Shown here piece by piece: positions 24,424 to 39,400 of a stretch of DNA of 64,000 bases (its first letter is position 1; every line of letters starts with the position of its first letter). A program made the position numbers and the translations under genes. The stretch is from Owenia fusiformis (Eukaryota; Annelida; Polychaeta; Sabellida; Oweniidae). The notes beneath the pieces are model-generated. The model had not been told where the DNA came from. It did not search any database and saw only the letters and a list, made by a program, of their open reading frames with translations. The stretch lies in contig CAIIXF020000010.1 of assembly GCA_903813345.2 (NCBI GenBank), positions 27,612,425-27,676,424 on the forward strand. The letters are read 5' to 3'.

Positions 24424-27400
24424 GTAAGTAACAATATTATGTAATAGTTTTGATAGTTAACGTCGCTTGATGCTATTTAATATACTGCATTAATCAACAT
24501 AAATATTGGTATAAAATGTATTCAAAAATCTCTGTTATGCAATACTATTAGATGTCGTTTGATGGCACGGTGTAGTGTATAAAATATATCCAAGATGTTG
24601 GAAATGTACTTTTAGATATCGTTTCAATGGCACTGTATACATAGCTAGGCCCGGTGTAAAAGGGTAGGAGGTCCTTTCAAATTATGGTCCTACTCTCCAT
24701 TGATTTATATGGTGACCTAAATACAACTCTTTCCCTCATTATCTTATACACAATCAGGGCCAGAAAGGGGACCATAATCCCTGGAGGACCATTATTTCTT
24801 TCACACCGGTGCAGAAAGTATTTATCTACTTCGATATTTAATCATTTTAATACATCCGCCAGTTAGATACGTGCCAACAGAGCATGCCTAAAAAACAAAT
24901 CATTAATTTTTTATTGTATCTTTACTGAGATCTGGCACGGATAACTTATCACTCGAAACTAATCTGAGAAAGATTTAGCCAGTAGTGTTTTATATGATAA
25001 AATGTGATCAAATTTAAGTATTAACTCAGTAGATATGGGCAATCTCGCACTTATAAACAGCATGGGACTTTTGCCACACGTACGATCAAGTTTTGTAAGA
25101 AGTGATCATTGGCAAAATCGGGACTTGTATCAATTAGAACTGGCCCAGTAGTTGAATAAAACGTTGCTGTTGCATTTTGTGGGTTAACATTACCATTCTT
25201 CATAAACTTATATGTGTATATTTGCCACATTATAAAGTCATATTTATATAGATAAGAGGTACATATACTGTCAAAGTCTAACATAATTACAATCATATTA
25301 CTAATGGTTATTAAGTGATCTAGAAATAGCTCATATCTTGTATTTTTACGTAGCTGCAATTTTGAGCCCTTTGTTTGATTGATATTACCATGACAATGAC
25401 CTTTTCAGTGGATTGTCTCTATCCATAAAATAAGTTTTCGCCACTGAAAGAAATTGTAAAGTCGAAAAATTGCCAAAGAATTTATTTTTCCATTCTTACT
25501 TTTAATCTAAAAGTTTCGTTGAGCCATACACTTGTGCTGCTAAAATTGCCAACAAAGTCATTCATGGTAACGCAAAATTAGATCATTGATGACAAGAAAC
25601 CGTTTTCCAACAGAACCGACGTCCTCACACGGCAAAATCCAGACTTCATAACCTTGAATAAAATGTTCTTAATCCATTAAACTATTCATTTTTCACCACG
25701 CAGCGCGTTCAAGTTTAGTATAATTCATTGAATAAACTTTACATTTACATCATTTTAATTGATTATTCTAGTAAAAGAAGTATGTTTCTTGTGTTTTGGT
25801 TTTGAAATTATTATTTTCTTTTAAGCAATAGGAAAATGTTTTACAATCTTTGGCCTTGCTATTTTTCTATTGATACAGTTTATAATTTGCAATGAAGGAT
25901 AAAGGTATTGTGGCTTACGATGATAACTGATTTATACAAGGAACTCTTACAATTTATTACGAAATGTTAAGTCAACTGAACGGGATATTTGAACTAGGTA
26001 TTTCGATCTGAGACCTAACTATTCCATTACACATGGTGACTTTGGAATCAATGAATACATATGAGAAACATTTACTTTGAGGCAGTTCATGGTTTAAAAC
26101 AGTTTGTACAATTTTGTTAACGATGTAAAAAGCAGCACCAAAACGTAAACGTGGACACAACCCAACAGACTATCACTAAAATCAAATCGACCAAAGTTTT
26201 AAAGTTGCTACTGGGGGTGGGGTCCTCTTTATAACCACGATCACCTCTATGAGTTAAGAACCAATGTTTAATGTAAGAGGTATATCGTCCAACTTAGAAT
26301 CACGCTCTTACATGAACGATGGCATATGGTTATATGGCCTACCTTTTCCAAACGAAAATATGTAGATGAAGATGGTGATCATTATTATATATTTATTTTC
26401 CCATTATTCATGGATAATTTTCAATGTGTTTACATATGATATAAAAAATCAACATGATGAGTAACGGTGTATATTTGTGTGAATTTGTTGCATAAAAATC
26501 AAATTCTAACATCATCTTCTTTAATAGAGGATGGATTGAGTAGGATGTTTTGGTTTATGAAAGGCTTGGTACTTGGTTTCATTTATACTTGAATGTATCA
26601 CCAGGTACTTGAAAATGAATGGTAGAACAAATCCTCATTCGAGTACCAGTTGAAGGTAAGTCAAGAGGTCAAATCTTCTCAAAATCGAAATAATGTTAGA
26701 TTCACCAGTCATTGTTTTCAAATGGACTTATCGCTTGACATCTTGACTACTACTGCAAAAAAAATTGTTGAGCCATGCAATATACGTGGTCTTACTAAGT
26801 GGTGTATAAAACTAATCTCTCGTTTTTATGAAAGCCGCACATTTTCATCAGCAATATACAGTACACCGTTACTCATGTTGATTTTTCAATTTACCATAGA
26901 TTTCCCCGATTTCGATGTACTCTTTGACAATGAACGGCGATATTTAAGATATTTTTTCACAATCTGAACACAAATAAACCAACAATTGTCAATATTGCAG
27001 TGTACTACATGAATATGGGGAAATTTACGCTAATTGATATTTTCAAAATCAGATGTTCTTATACTTAAGCCTGCGTTGTGTGTGTTGACTGTTGATACCA
27101 ACGACATTTAATGTGTGCTAATTGATGTCATCACAACTGGTTATCATAATCATACGATGTGTACTGAAAATATTGCTTATCATTTCTCAAAAAACAGCTT
27201 AAAATGTGATATTTTGTCAAAAAACAAAGTTTTGTTTTGTTTGTAGTGATACAAACCCCAGTTACAGCACACACAGAGCATCGATTGGTTGATAAAAATA
27301 TGTTTGACATCAGCTCTTGAAAGGGCGATGTTAGATGTGTGTTACCCATTCAATGAAATACATCTTCTGTGCATATAGCATTTGTCTAATACATGTATTT

Positions 27401-30400
27401 TGTATCCTCCAACACACTGGTTAAATTAACATTGCTGATGCATCATTTGTTTAAGATTTCGCCAGAAAGTGCCTTTAAGGGTTACCTCTTAAATGACAGA
27501 CAATGAAAACATCAGAGAAAATATTGTTATTTTTGTGGCGGATTTAGGTTTTGCTGTCCAACATTTTGTATCCTCCAAACATTAAGATTTCATCAATGCA
27601 CACAAATGGTTCCAAACAATTATTTTCAGAAATGAAACTAATCCAATGTATTTAAATGATTGTTATAATAAATTCTCAATTATATTTAATTTGTTAGTAA
27701 TTTGAATATGTTTAGCATGTGTTGGAGGATACAACACATATGGACATTATAAAACGTGTTATTTTTAATTAATGAGTATGGAATATCAAACAACCCATTT
27801 TGAGAGCTGGTCTGAAACATATTTAATTAACTAGATAGAAATTATCGACGGACTTGATGCATAATTTGTTACGTTGTTCGAGTTTCCGTAGCAAAATTTG
27901 ATTTTTGTCTAAAAAATCACCATTAAAGCTGTTTTTAAGAAAAATAAACAATATTTTCATTATATATCGCATTATTTCAAATATCAATTAGCGTAAAGAC
28001 GTTATACGAGTACGTGAATGGCCAACTAAAAATGAGCCAAGTCACATAAGAAATGAGTCTTATGAATCACTGATTTTTAAATATGCCTATTTGGATCTTT
28101 TGTTTATCTTCAAAACCACAAAAAGACCTTTGAAATGAGCCATGGCTCATTTAGACCAAACAGACGGATTTGAATTTACCACATTTATAATAACTTTTAA
28201 TCTTTGACATATTTTTGGCTCTGTGGCACAATTTTAATTTTCGCGATGAGACCAATTTTCATGTGTTTGGGCTAAAATATTGAATAATATGATCAATTTA
28301 GTCAATTTGGAGGGAATGTGGAATACGTCGTAGCTGTCATTAAAATAGCTGATGATCATTTGTCTACATTTTTGTATAACTGTACATTATTAACGAATTT
28401 AGCAATTGAATAAAATAATTTTGATAATCGTCTAATCCCACTGACATAATTGCTCCAATCATATCCATCATTTAACAATTAATATTAAATTATCGCCTGG
28501 CTCCTGTGCCACATCGCTAATCGCCATGTACACATGTCAAACGGAAAGCCATTTTAACATTCCATTTATTTTATCATTTAGACTAGACATTGCGTAACTT
28601 ATGTTATATTCTTGATACTTTTGATGAAATGTAGAAATCATGAAGAGATAAGTGAAGGATGGTTCATCGCTAGTCTAAATTGTTTAAGGTAATTGCGCAC
28701 TTTCATGATCAGGAAAAACAAAATAAAATTTTGGGGAAGTGTAACAAAATATTTATTTGATTTTGGAATATGTTTAGCTATCATGACGTGTAAAGATCAA
28801 CATGAAAATGTGAAAAATATTACTCATTTCATTTAACATTGGTAAACAAATCATAAAAATTCAAATCATGCCGATACGCCTTAAATATGCATGTATTGCC
28901 GCAGTATAAGCCATATCAGTGTATCAATGTATCCCGTTGATGTAATTAGTAATGAATTATAATTATATGATAAACAACAACTATGTTATCAGTTGAGGCA
29001 TACTGTGTAATATTACCAATGTGTCTGGCATGATTAACATATGTTGCGCCGTTTATACATCATATTACGCAACTCTTCCATCCATTACCTCAAATGAAAA
29101 GTAAACTCAAATTAAGAGCCCATTGACTACTGATTTGGATTCCCTTGTTGTATTATTGTCATATCATTTGAAAGTAACGTTAAGAAACCTATTCGAGACC
29201 GCCATGTTGAATTAAAAATTCCAAGATGGCCGTCACAGCAGTTTTGCTTAACATTGCCACAAGATTTGAAGAAAAGGCAGTTAGAAATTGCAAAATTGAT
29301 ATAAATATCAGTAAGTAGTAAAGTACACATTGTGGGAGCCACATTCTAGTCTCAGTATCCCTTTGAATAGACAATTAAAGCTTTAGATAAAGATAGACTC
29401 TGATAAATCAAAGTGTGCAGTGCACGAGAGCAGTATTTTGGCATAGTTATCCTTTACAAATGGGCACGAATGGTTTGATGTAGAAAAGATATGTTACAGG
29501 GCCCGGCTATTTGATAGTCCTTTGTGGCGAGGTGCGCTCTCAAATGGTATCCTATTCTATCTCATCACATCGCAATCAGCTCAAATTATCTAAAGAAAGT
29601 TACATCAGTGGCCTTAGATTAAATCATAGTAGTACTGTTGACAGTTGTGAGAGGGGTGGATACGCCAGGAGGATCTGTTTTTCATCTAAAGTTATTTTTG
29701 GTCAAAGTATCATGTTTAATATATTGATCTGCCAACGCTTCCCGAATCTCCGATGCAACGGTAGCAGTGGTTCTCACCTAATTTTGATTCAACTTGGACC
29801 TCTATCCCAGGCTATCTGCTCAGCATGGGCGAGAATATCTTTACAATCGTAATACGTTGTAAGTAAGACAGCGTGTGAAGTCTTATCTTTCCCCACTTAT
29901 CTTCTCTTTTCCCTTCAAACTATGGTCAAAGGATATCTGTACTTCATCTTCCGGCTTCTTGAGAAACATCTTTATGGCTGAAAAGACTAATAAAGACTCG
30001 CGTGTGGTTTCATTTTACTGCCTCGAAAATAAGCCTTTGGCGATTGTTGATTATTTTCCGATCAAAGTGCATGGATTCTTCTGCGCCTTCATCTCGTATA
30101 GAGTAGATTTTGGAAGTCGTATCGATGTTAAGTGCCATTGAGGCAATCTTTGAATGAACAGGTAATCTTTATCGTGTCAGAGCCGGAACAAAAGCGATAG
30201 TAGATGCAATGGGGATTAGACTTAATGATGTATCTGGTAATTTAACATCTACCTGGCTGAGATAAGCGTAAAGAAATCACAAAGTAGCGGATGATATCAA
30301 CAAAAGTGCATTAATAACCCCACTTGTTATCTGTTCTCTGATGATGCTTACAAAACACTGTCGGGTCCAAACAAACAATTATTTGTATTTTGGGATGTTT

Positions 30401-33400
30401 TTCTTCATATTTCAATTGATTATCGAAATTGGTTATCGCAACCTGATGTAATAGTTCAAGTGTTTAGTTAGGTTTTGTTTTTGAAGTCAAGTGGGTCTCG
30501 CTGATAATACTATATCACGAGTTTTGTCCATGTATGTAATTAGAATACATTTTTAATAGTTTAAAATGCTTGATGTTCATTATTGAATTTGAAATAAACA
30601 AGGTCGAATTGACAAATTTTGGAATTGGTTTCGCCGTTTCAGTGGTAAACAACGTTCAATATAAAGTCTGCGTCAATATGTTTAGTCTAGCTAGTCTAGC
30701 CACAAGCCCCTGCCTATGCCTCTCCCCCCCGGGGACACCCCTCTACTTGTACACACCTTTTAACACAGTTTGGGATGAGCAGTGGGGGGGGGGGGGTCGC
30801 AAGGTCTTGTAGCTAGACTACAATGCTTTAAGTGCTATATCAGCTTTGGTTATTGCTATTACAAGTCGGGATTCTTATCAAAACATGGCCAATCGAGACA
30901 GTCACTTGAGGACATGAACATGGAAAGATCACTTAACAAACAACTGAACATCACCTCTATAAATGTTTATCGGTTAAAGACAATGTTTTAAAACTGATTT
31001 GGGCACATTTATTTATACTCAGGGCGTAAACTTCAAACGTGCATCTTTGAGTTAGTTGATGTGAGAACATACCTTAACTTTTTTCAGTTCACCCTGTAGA
31101 ATCATAAAATCGGAATATACTGATGGCCAATAAAGTATTTTATGAATGAACATGCTCTCACCGCAAACGATCCTGTCTTTTATATTGCCATTCATGTCAG
31201 TCATAAAAAGAGTGGCTTTCCAAGAGATGGTTTTAATTAAGTTTAAGAATACTTTGTATCTTTTTATCATTTTAATTAATATACGTGTGCCATTGGAGCG
31301 TTAACAAATAGTCATTTCCAGATTCAACAACATGACATCAAGATCATTTGTCCCTATTCATGGTTATATATGAAATTTGAATAAAAATAATGAAAAGTTT
31401 GATGATCATACACTATGTTTGAAATGTTATCTAGAGCGTTAAAGTACATCAACTCTCAACTAATTGTTTTGCCAAAGTGCCATGTTCAAAATTTCAAATG
31501 AAAATGTCATGTATGATCAGTTTAACGCCAATAAGTATATATTTGACAGAATATTACTTGGAATTCTGTCATTTGTACATTATTTTTATTATATTTCAGG
31601 CACGATCGAATAGACAGCACACCTGGCAATATCAAAATGACGACATCAAAAGTACGTCACTACAAGAGACATGGTCGGGGTGGTCTCAGTGGTCTGCTTG
31701 TTCACGCACGTGTGGCTTAGGGGCCATCTCAAGGTACAGGGAATGTGTGGGTCAGGTCGGTGGGAGAGTTATACGACTCAAAGAGCCCACCTGTCCTGGA
31801 CAAAAACATGAATTTGTTCAATGTAATACTCAGGTAGGTGTCATTTTTTATTCATTAATCAACACAACATTAAAAAATGCAATGTTTACAAACCAGGGCA
31901 CTAATGGGAGATAAGTCCCTGTACAAATCAATGCGAGAATGTTATTATATTTCCACAAAGACTAAATTGAAACGTAATCACTACATCTCTCATAAGTTTA
32001 GTTTATACTAAAACGAGAGGTCTCAAATTGAATAAAATAAATAAATGTTTTGTAAAATAAACATTTTATAAAATATAAAAAACTATTAAAAGTATTTGAA
32101 CAACGCCCTTCTATTCGGGTCCTTATTACCAAACAGAGATATTGTAAAGCAAAAATAAACATTTTGTAAAATACAAAAAAGTTAGGCCTAAATGTATTTG
32201 AAAAACAAACTTCTATTCAAGATCATATAGCCAAACTCTTGAGTGATCCAATATTTACGTTGACCTTAATTCGGTACAAACGGCATCACTGTAAATGTAA
32301 TTGTTTCGTGGTTCTATGATCAAAGCCAGAAATGCTAGAATTTACGTATAGGCCTACACCCCTCCATGGTTTGGTAACAGAAATTTCTCTTTTGATGTTA
32401 AAGCCGTATGTTATGTTTGAATCCAAGGAGGATTGGAAGCCAGGGTTCCAACTCGATAGTGGAGAGGTTAAGCTTTGCATATATAATCGAAACTGAACCT
32501 GTACGTATCACTCGACCATATACAAATTCATGTAGCCTTCTCATATAAATAGCCGTTCAAATCCAGTGTTTGTTTAGACTACACCATAGCGTGTAATGAT
32601 TCTATAGTATGTCATTGATGCGGTTTTATAGCTGGTTTTCTAATACATATTTTAAACGAGCTCGTTTCGTAAGATTTTTGGCGCTAAATCATGCATGACA
32701 TACATCATCGTGTTCAGCAAGAATTCAACTGTGCATCGAAATCAAAATTGACAGTATAGTGTTCAATAGACACGAGTAAAATGGTTCCCGTTGACCCAAC
32801 GTCAAATTTCAAATTATCCCGTTCTAAACCCGAAACTCTGATGCTGAAAAAGTATCTGAAGTAGACTAAGCGCGCATAAAACTATGAGCGCTCGATACAT
32901 TCCTTTGTTAATTTTTGTACTTTGCGTTCACGGTTACGTTGTGAAAAACATCGTTAGCTTAACCTCTCCAGTCTTTAATCTCCACGCATGCGTCATTTGC
33001 TATTCGTGTCTGTATAATTTGTACGACTGCATGGAGAATGACCCGATACTCTCCAACAAAGCTATCGCTAGGTGATTGTTTTGCAGAATATCGGTGTTGC
33101 ATTCTGGGAGCCAATCCTCCTTGGTTTGAATCTTTTTCCAACTACCCAAGGGCGGATTTAAAATATAATGATAAAGATGAAGTTGAAACCGCAAAACAAA
33201 CAAGACTTTAAAACGTGGTCCGAAAATGGTATTTCGGTTTCCAACCTTATGGAGGGGAGTGTAACTCTATCTGTGCGATTTTAAGTGATATAATATTGCC
33301 AATATAATTACGATTGCAATGTCCTGAATTGCAGGTATGTCCAGATGATAGTGGTGGAAATGCTGACTATTTATCCGAGCAATGTACGAAACACAACAGC

Positions 33401-36400
33401 TTTTTCCTTGGGTCGCAGCAATACACATGGGTACCTTATAAGCCTTCTGGGGGTAAGTAAAACTCCATTAACATTTAACATGAAAATTGTCAATACATGG
33501 CGTAACAAATATTACTATACTATTAAAAATACAAAACACTCAATAATGAATTTTCTAAAATACAACTTAAACAGAAGTTGTGAAGCGTTCCTGTGTTTGT
33601 TTTGGTGTCTGGGATTTAAACTTCTGTTTATTAACTTTTCCGATAACTCTCCACCTCGATCTTGCATAACCTCAGAGATAACACGTTATCGGAAGTCTAG
33701 ATTTAAACCCCCATGGTCCTATAATTCAAATTATTTCCTTCCCAACGACATTAATTAACGACTTCTTAGGTTTGGAGTTGAAGTCAATAAGAAATTCTAT
33801 GGGAACCATTCCAAGAATATGGAATACTACAGTATATAAAGCCCCTATTCCCGATCACATGCTTAATGTAAATGTGCATAACATTTATATGCAAAATAAA
33901 GCACTGAGTGAAAAGATTAAATGGTGCAGGCATTTTTGATTTTCCATGTGAATTCATGTTTATGTGTTATTGTGCTAATGTGCATGAAGGTTTGACATTT
34001 ATGTGCATTAGTGCCCCTCGAGTTCTTACAAAAACTGGCAAACGTAATGGATTATAGGAATTTAGAATATAAAGTATGACTTTGTTGGTTACTTCCGAAC
34101 TATATTGGAGCTTATATTTGTCCGCCATCGTTGAGAGTCAAAGGTGCATTCTGCAAGCCCATTATTGAAAGAATGCCATCCTCTATGAAACTCCAGTGTA
34201 ATTGAAATTAAGGTCTTCAACCCTAGAGTCCTTCCTAACGGTCCCTTCCTGAGACTATGCACAGATAAAGAATCGAATTAGGTCAATTTATAAATCAACA
34301 GAGATTATGATCTTACATGTACAATATAATAGTTACAGTACAGGGGCGGATCTGGGAAGCAACAAGGGGGGCCCAAATTTCGGCTCAGAGAAACTTTCCT
34401 AAAACCCCAAAGTCGGCCCAAATTTTGAGGCCCATTTTCTTCAAAATTTGGCCTGGAATTAAAAAGGCTTTAAAAGGCCCAGTAATGAACAAAATGGCCC
34501 ACTTTTTAAGGCCTTTTTTGGCCCAAAATTTGTTTAAGGCCCAATTTTTTCTGGGGTCAGCCCCCCCCCCACAGATACGCCAGTGCAGTATATCATATTT
34601 GACTGGGACGAACACCAGGCATTTCAAGAGGTGGTGATTTTTAAGAAATATAACGTATTTACTGAATTTAGTCGAGAAATTCGTCATCTAAATGACGATG
34701 ACATGCCATGTTTTCTCTATCATTTAGGTCAATATTATTTTGGTAACATATTTCCATATTAAAACACAGGTTTTGAATTTCCAGTTGTATAGAGCAAATC
34801 AAAGAAATACTTTTGACTGAACGAGTGTGTCTTTTAGAGATGCAAATTATTAACAAAGAGGACAAGCGAAGGTCTTACTTTAATTTTGTGAGACAGTCAA
34901 TATGTGTTATTCCATCTTTTCAGTCAGCAACCCTTGCCAGCTCGTATGTATGTCAAAGAAGTATAAGTTCTATTATAACTTTGGAAACGTCGTCGACGGA
35001 ACCCCGTGTGGTGCTAAAAAAGTCTGTGTGAGAGGCAGCTGTCTGGTAAGTACTTAGAGGTTATGTCACTATCGTTGCATATATGCCCGAGGGTTTCAGT
35101 GATATATAGCCCGACCTTGGGAGGGACATTGATCACTGAGAATCGAGGGCATATGTGCAACTATAGTGACATAAACGATTTATAACATACCTATGATGAT
35201 CTAGTCTGGTCAGAGAGTACCGTTTTCTTATCTAATTGGTTCGGAAATGATGATTTATTCACATGTTTGTATCCTACGAATGTACGAGTCAATTTGTCCT
35301 AGGCCTAATGTATGACGTAGTAACAGCGCTTGACCAATCAGAAAGTTAGCGGGCGCGGGCTTTTCAAAAGTTATATTGGCCCGCTGTCTTGTGAACAGTT
35401 TACACTATACATCATCATAGGTATGTTATAAATGTAACATATTTCATATTCTCTATTATTCAAGTTATACCGTGATCACATGCGATTCTAACGTATTGTA
35501 CTCTCCCCTCCATAACTTTGGCAGCCATAAGTCTTAATTTGATAGCTTGTTAAGTCTGGTAATGTTTGAATCTTAGTTCCTTTTTACCTGAAATGTAAAA
35601 ATAATGAGTTCTTTTAAAACACCAAACATATAAAATCGGGTTTATCGCGTGACCCAAAAGGGGACTTCCCTTTGCCAAATTTATGGATGGGTGTGTGCGT
35701 CACCGTACAGGATATGATCAGAGGTTACACATTGTGTTTTCTAGTCGACTGGATGTGATGGTAAGATAGGTTCTGACGAGGAGGTTGACCAATGTATGGT
35801 TTGCGGAGGTCGCAACTTGACGTGTCTTCACATTAAAGGGCAGTTCACACAGAAACTTCCAGGACCAGAGACAGGTAAAAAAATATCGCATCCACTCCTG
35901 TTTAACTGGTAAAACGAGAAATCACACATTTGATCTACGACAACCGTACGGCGACCGTAGCTTTCAAAAAGGGATAAGCAGTGCGATTTTGTGATGCTAC
36001 GATCGCCGTAGAACAAATGAGACTGAGGCTTAACAACATGAGATAGGCCTATGCACTCCCTAAAAAAAATTACAAACTAACATCTCCTTAACAATTAGAT
36101 CACAATATTATCATTTCTTGAGTTCTTGTCGTCTACAAGCGGTACACCTTAAATATCTAGTTTTAAGTAGTATTTGGTTATATTTAGGATATCCTGATCG
36201 ATTCGTATTTAGTGTGTAATGGTTCAACAAAAGACCCTAATTAAACCGCGATTTTTGCTCCATCAACAGAAATACAAGATAACTTATCATATCCTTGTAA
36301 TTGCAATAATCAAATTGGTGTCACTTTGCTTTAATGTGGTTTGACTTGGTCAGTATGAAGTGGGAGGTGAAATACCCGAGGTAAATTATTAGGTAGTACA

Positions 36401-39400
36401 CCCCTCGATAAGTTTGGTAAACAAAGGTTTTCATTGGATATCGTATCTAAGACTGTCAGAGTGTCAATGTTGATTCCTTAATTACAATATTTCAGGAAAT
36501 TACAAATTTGATGCATTTTTAAATCGCCAAATATAACCAGGCTTTGATATGTGATCAAAAAGGGGATTTCCTGTTACCAAGCTTATTTAGGGGGATGTAT
36601 ACCCGGCGGTACATACATTCCATTTGATACCAAGCTTATTTAGGGGGATGTATACCCGGCCAGTACATGCATTCAATTTGGTACCTACAAGCTTATTTAG
36701 GGGGATGTATACCCGGCCGGTACATACATTCCATTTGATACCAAGCTTATTTAGGGGGATGTATACCCGGCGGTACATACATTCCATTTGATACCAAATC
36801 TCTGTCTGGGGCTAGCAAAGAATGTATTAGTAACCTTTATTAAACAAACATTAGCGTTTCTTTCAAGAAACCAGACGCTTTAAGTTCAAACTTCAAAATC
36901 GGACGAAAGAAGAATTTCCAGAAGAGTGAGATTTCAGCAAGCATTGATATGTAGGGTTAATGCTAATTTGAATGATCGGACAACAAAAACCAGTACATTT
37001 TTTATCAGTCAATAGGCACTTGGGTAGTCTCCTCTTTTTAATTGATGTATAGCAAATTGATGATAATGTTATTCCAATAATTAACCTGTTCACACCTGAT
37101 AAAGCGAAATATGTGTAATTGTCAATATGGATGACTTTGAAACTCTACTTGAAATTTTTAAGTCGCATGTAACCTTGTTTAGCTAGTACAATTCTATAAA
37201 TATGTAAGTCATAAAATGATTTAAAGTTGACAAAAATGTTATCTTACAAATAAAAAGTCGAAAGTCCTTCAAATTATCAGTTAACATATCAACATCGTTT
37301 AAAAATCGTTTAAAATAAATCATATCTTCAAAACTACGATGTTCTTAAAAGTATGGCAAAGGGCATTCTACGACCATTACGTTTGATTTGACCTTCATCC
37401 AATGCCCATGGTATCTTTGGAATAGATTTAATGAGACGTATTTGTCGAAAGACGCGAAGAATTAAGAGATTTGCACTGGATTGTGGATGAATGACGACCT
37501 GTGTTTCAAGGCTACGAAAACAAGAACCCGTACTACGTTTTGTGTATTTTCACTGTTCATTACGGGATATCACCTATCAAAAACATCGTTCATTTACATA
37601 TGTGGGTACTTACAGGGAGTTCTTCTGAATTATTCTTAAACTGCCCGTATTAAATTATTGAGATTGTCGAGGTCGCAATGGGGCTAATTGGCTTAAAAGC
37701 AGACGATTTTTAGAGTAAAAAGATGACAGATGCGTACAAACTTGGAAATCAGTATATTTGTTTTAAACGCATTTTCAAACGCAACCATTAAAAGATGCTT
37801 TAAACCAGCGCAAGATGATCAGAAGAATCCTTGAAGTGTCCGAACTATTTTTAACCTGGTAATAGCCCTAATCATGAAGAAATAGAACACAAATATTTAC
37901 AATAGACCCACCGTGAGCTGAATTAAATCCACATCAATTTATTTCGCGCAGTGTACCTATCAAAGGTTCAATCAATTCGGCAGTCTTACTATACGTCTAT
38001 GTAGTTAGTCAGAAAGGGTGGAAACTATAGCTAACTACTTGACATGAATCCACCTTTTGCTGGTTAATATGTCCTGTTTTTTACAAAAATAGACTTTATC
38101 ATTTTTGTGTCAATTTGACCACATAAAGTAATTTTAGCCTTTCACATGGTGTACTTATTGTATCATAGACACAAGTCCTAAACAAGCAAAGGAGAATGCA
38201 CCCACAAGTAAAGAGTTCCCAGAAACAATAATCATTTCAACCACTTACCGGTACCATGCCATTGAAACTGTTTTATTAATGTTGGCTGTTCAGGTAATCT
38301 AAAAAGCCGCCAATGCTATTTGTAATATCTTTTGATTAATTCTTAAATGTAACATTGTAGATTACTATGGTTACAACGAGATAGCAACAATCCCCGCTGG
38401 TGCTACGTATATCAACATAACAGACAAACACAAAAATATATATATTGGTAAGTACCACTATATAACGCCATGTTTGTTTAGTCATGTTTTTTTTCTGTTC
38501 CCTCAATACATTTGTTGTGTTAAAAATACGAATGTATTTCTTATTGTTATCAACGGCTGGCAACGGCTGGTTGATATTCTACCAGTTCGTGACATTGTTA
38601 CGCTTTTCAGCTTTGGTGATGATGTTTTCTTACAGACTGTTCTGGGAAGCAGAATAGATTTTGATGTAGCCAATGATGCCATTTATGAAATGTTCGTTAT
38701 CGAATGTGCAAATACATTTTACAATTATGAACATATTTTTCAAATAGGCACGTTTGAATTGTAATGTTACATCTATTTTGTAAATATGTAAATATTAATA
38801 ACCACTTTACTCTTCTGTAATATGTGTTCTGTAATGTGATATACATGTATTAATTGTTTTGCTCCCCAATTAAACGGAGAAAATAAAGAAACATAACATA
38901 ACATAACGTTGATATCATGTTTTTGATGTTCTCAACACCAAAGTTTCGGACGTATCACTTAGCTCATTTCCTATCAATCTCTGTCGGTAGGTTTTACAAA
39001 AGTTTCTTGAACACGAATTGTCTTCGTTTTCGCTTATTTCAAGGAAATACAGGAAAAAATTTGATTTACTATGCATGCAATGACATACGTTTCATGCTTC
39101 AATATTTATTTGACATACATTTGATTTGTCTGAGAAATATTGAAATGGTTAACTCTTCGGGATGCTCATCTATTATAGCAAAATATATTTTAGCGTTAAT
39201 TTAGTTGAGGACACGTTACACGTTGCAAGATGTTCCCATTGTTTTCCTAAAGTCATTCCATTAAGTACAGAGACGTCTTTCCTTTCAGCGATTCAAAAAG
39301 AAAACAAAGACTTTGTAATAAATGGTGACAGAAAAATTGATTACCCCGGGAAGTATTCGACGGTGGGTACAACTCTCTATTACGACCGGGCTTGGGACTC

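Larger units (their letters stand above)
24424..31599 (+). other. Intron 1 of the ADAMTSL5-like gene (7.2 kb)
   Basis: AT-rich and non-coding apart from chance open frames. It contains two small transposable elements (27400-27734 and 30683-30820). The frames at 29511-29852 and 29875-30141 have no recognisable domain and no splice context that fits the gene. Confidence 0.55.
35046..35744 (+). other. Intron 4 of the ADAMTSL5-like gene, packed with inverted repeats
   Basis: Three units are adjacent. A 114 bp palindrome lies at 35061-35174 (TTATGTCACTATCGTTGCAT and its inverse). An element at about 35180-35433 has TTTATAACATACCTATGATG ends. A short member of the CTCCCCTCC family lies at about 35499-35699. 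Little of this intron is unique sequence. Confidence 0.7.
35875..38360 (+). other. Intron 5 of the ADAMTSL5-like gene (2.5 kb)
   Basis: It contains a CTACGG-family element (about 35922-36032) and a CTCCCCTCC-family element whose right end is tandemly amplified (36393-36795). From about 36800 to 38360 I see nothing recognisable. Confidence 0.6.

Noticed and set aside
29511-30141. Two adjacent frames of 113 and 88 codons
   Set aside because: No motif, no coherent splice sites and different frames; considered chance within the 7.2 kb intron.
32884-33075. 63-codon frame starting with a hydrophobic, signal-like segment and containing several cysteines
   Set aside because: It lies inside intron 2 of the ADAMTSL5-like gene, has no donor or acceptor in a useful position, and lacks a recognisable domain. 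It is probably chance.
38474-38764. 96-codon frame considered as an extra exon of the ADAMTSL5-like gene
   Set aside because: It follows the exon 6 donor, has its own stop, AATAAA and simple-repeat tail, and does not match the spacer. A retroposed 3' end fits better.
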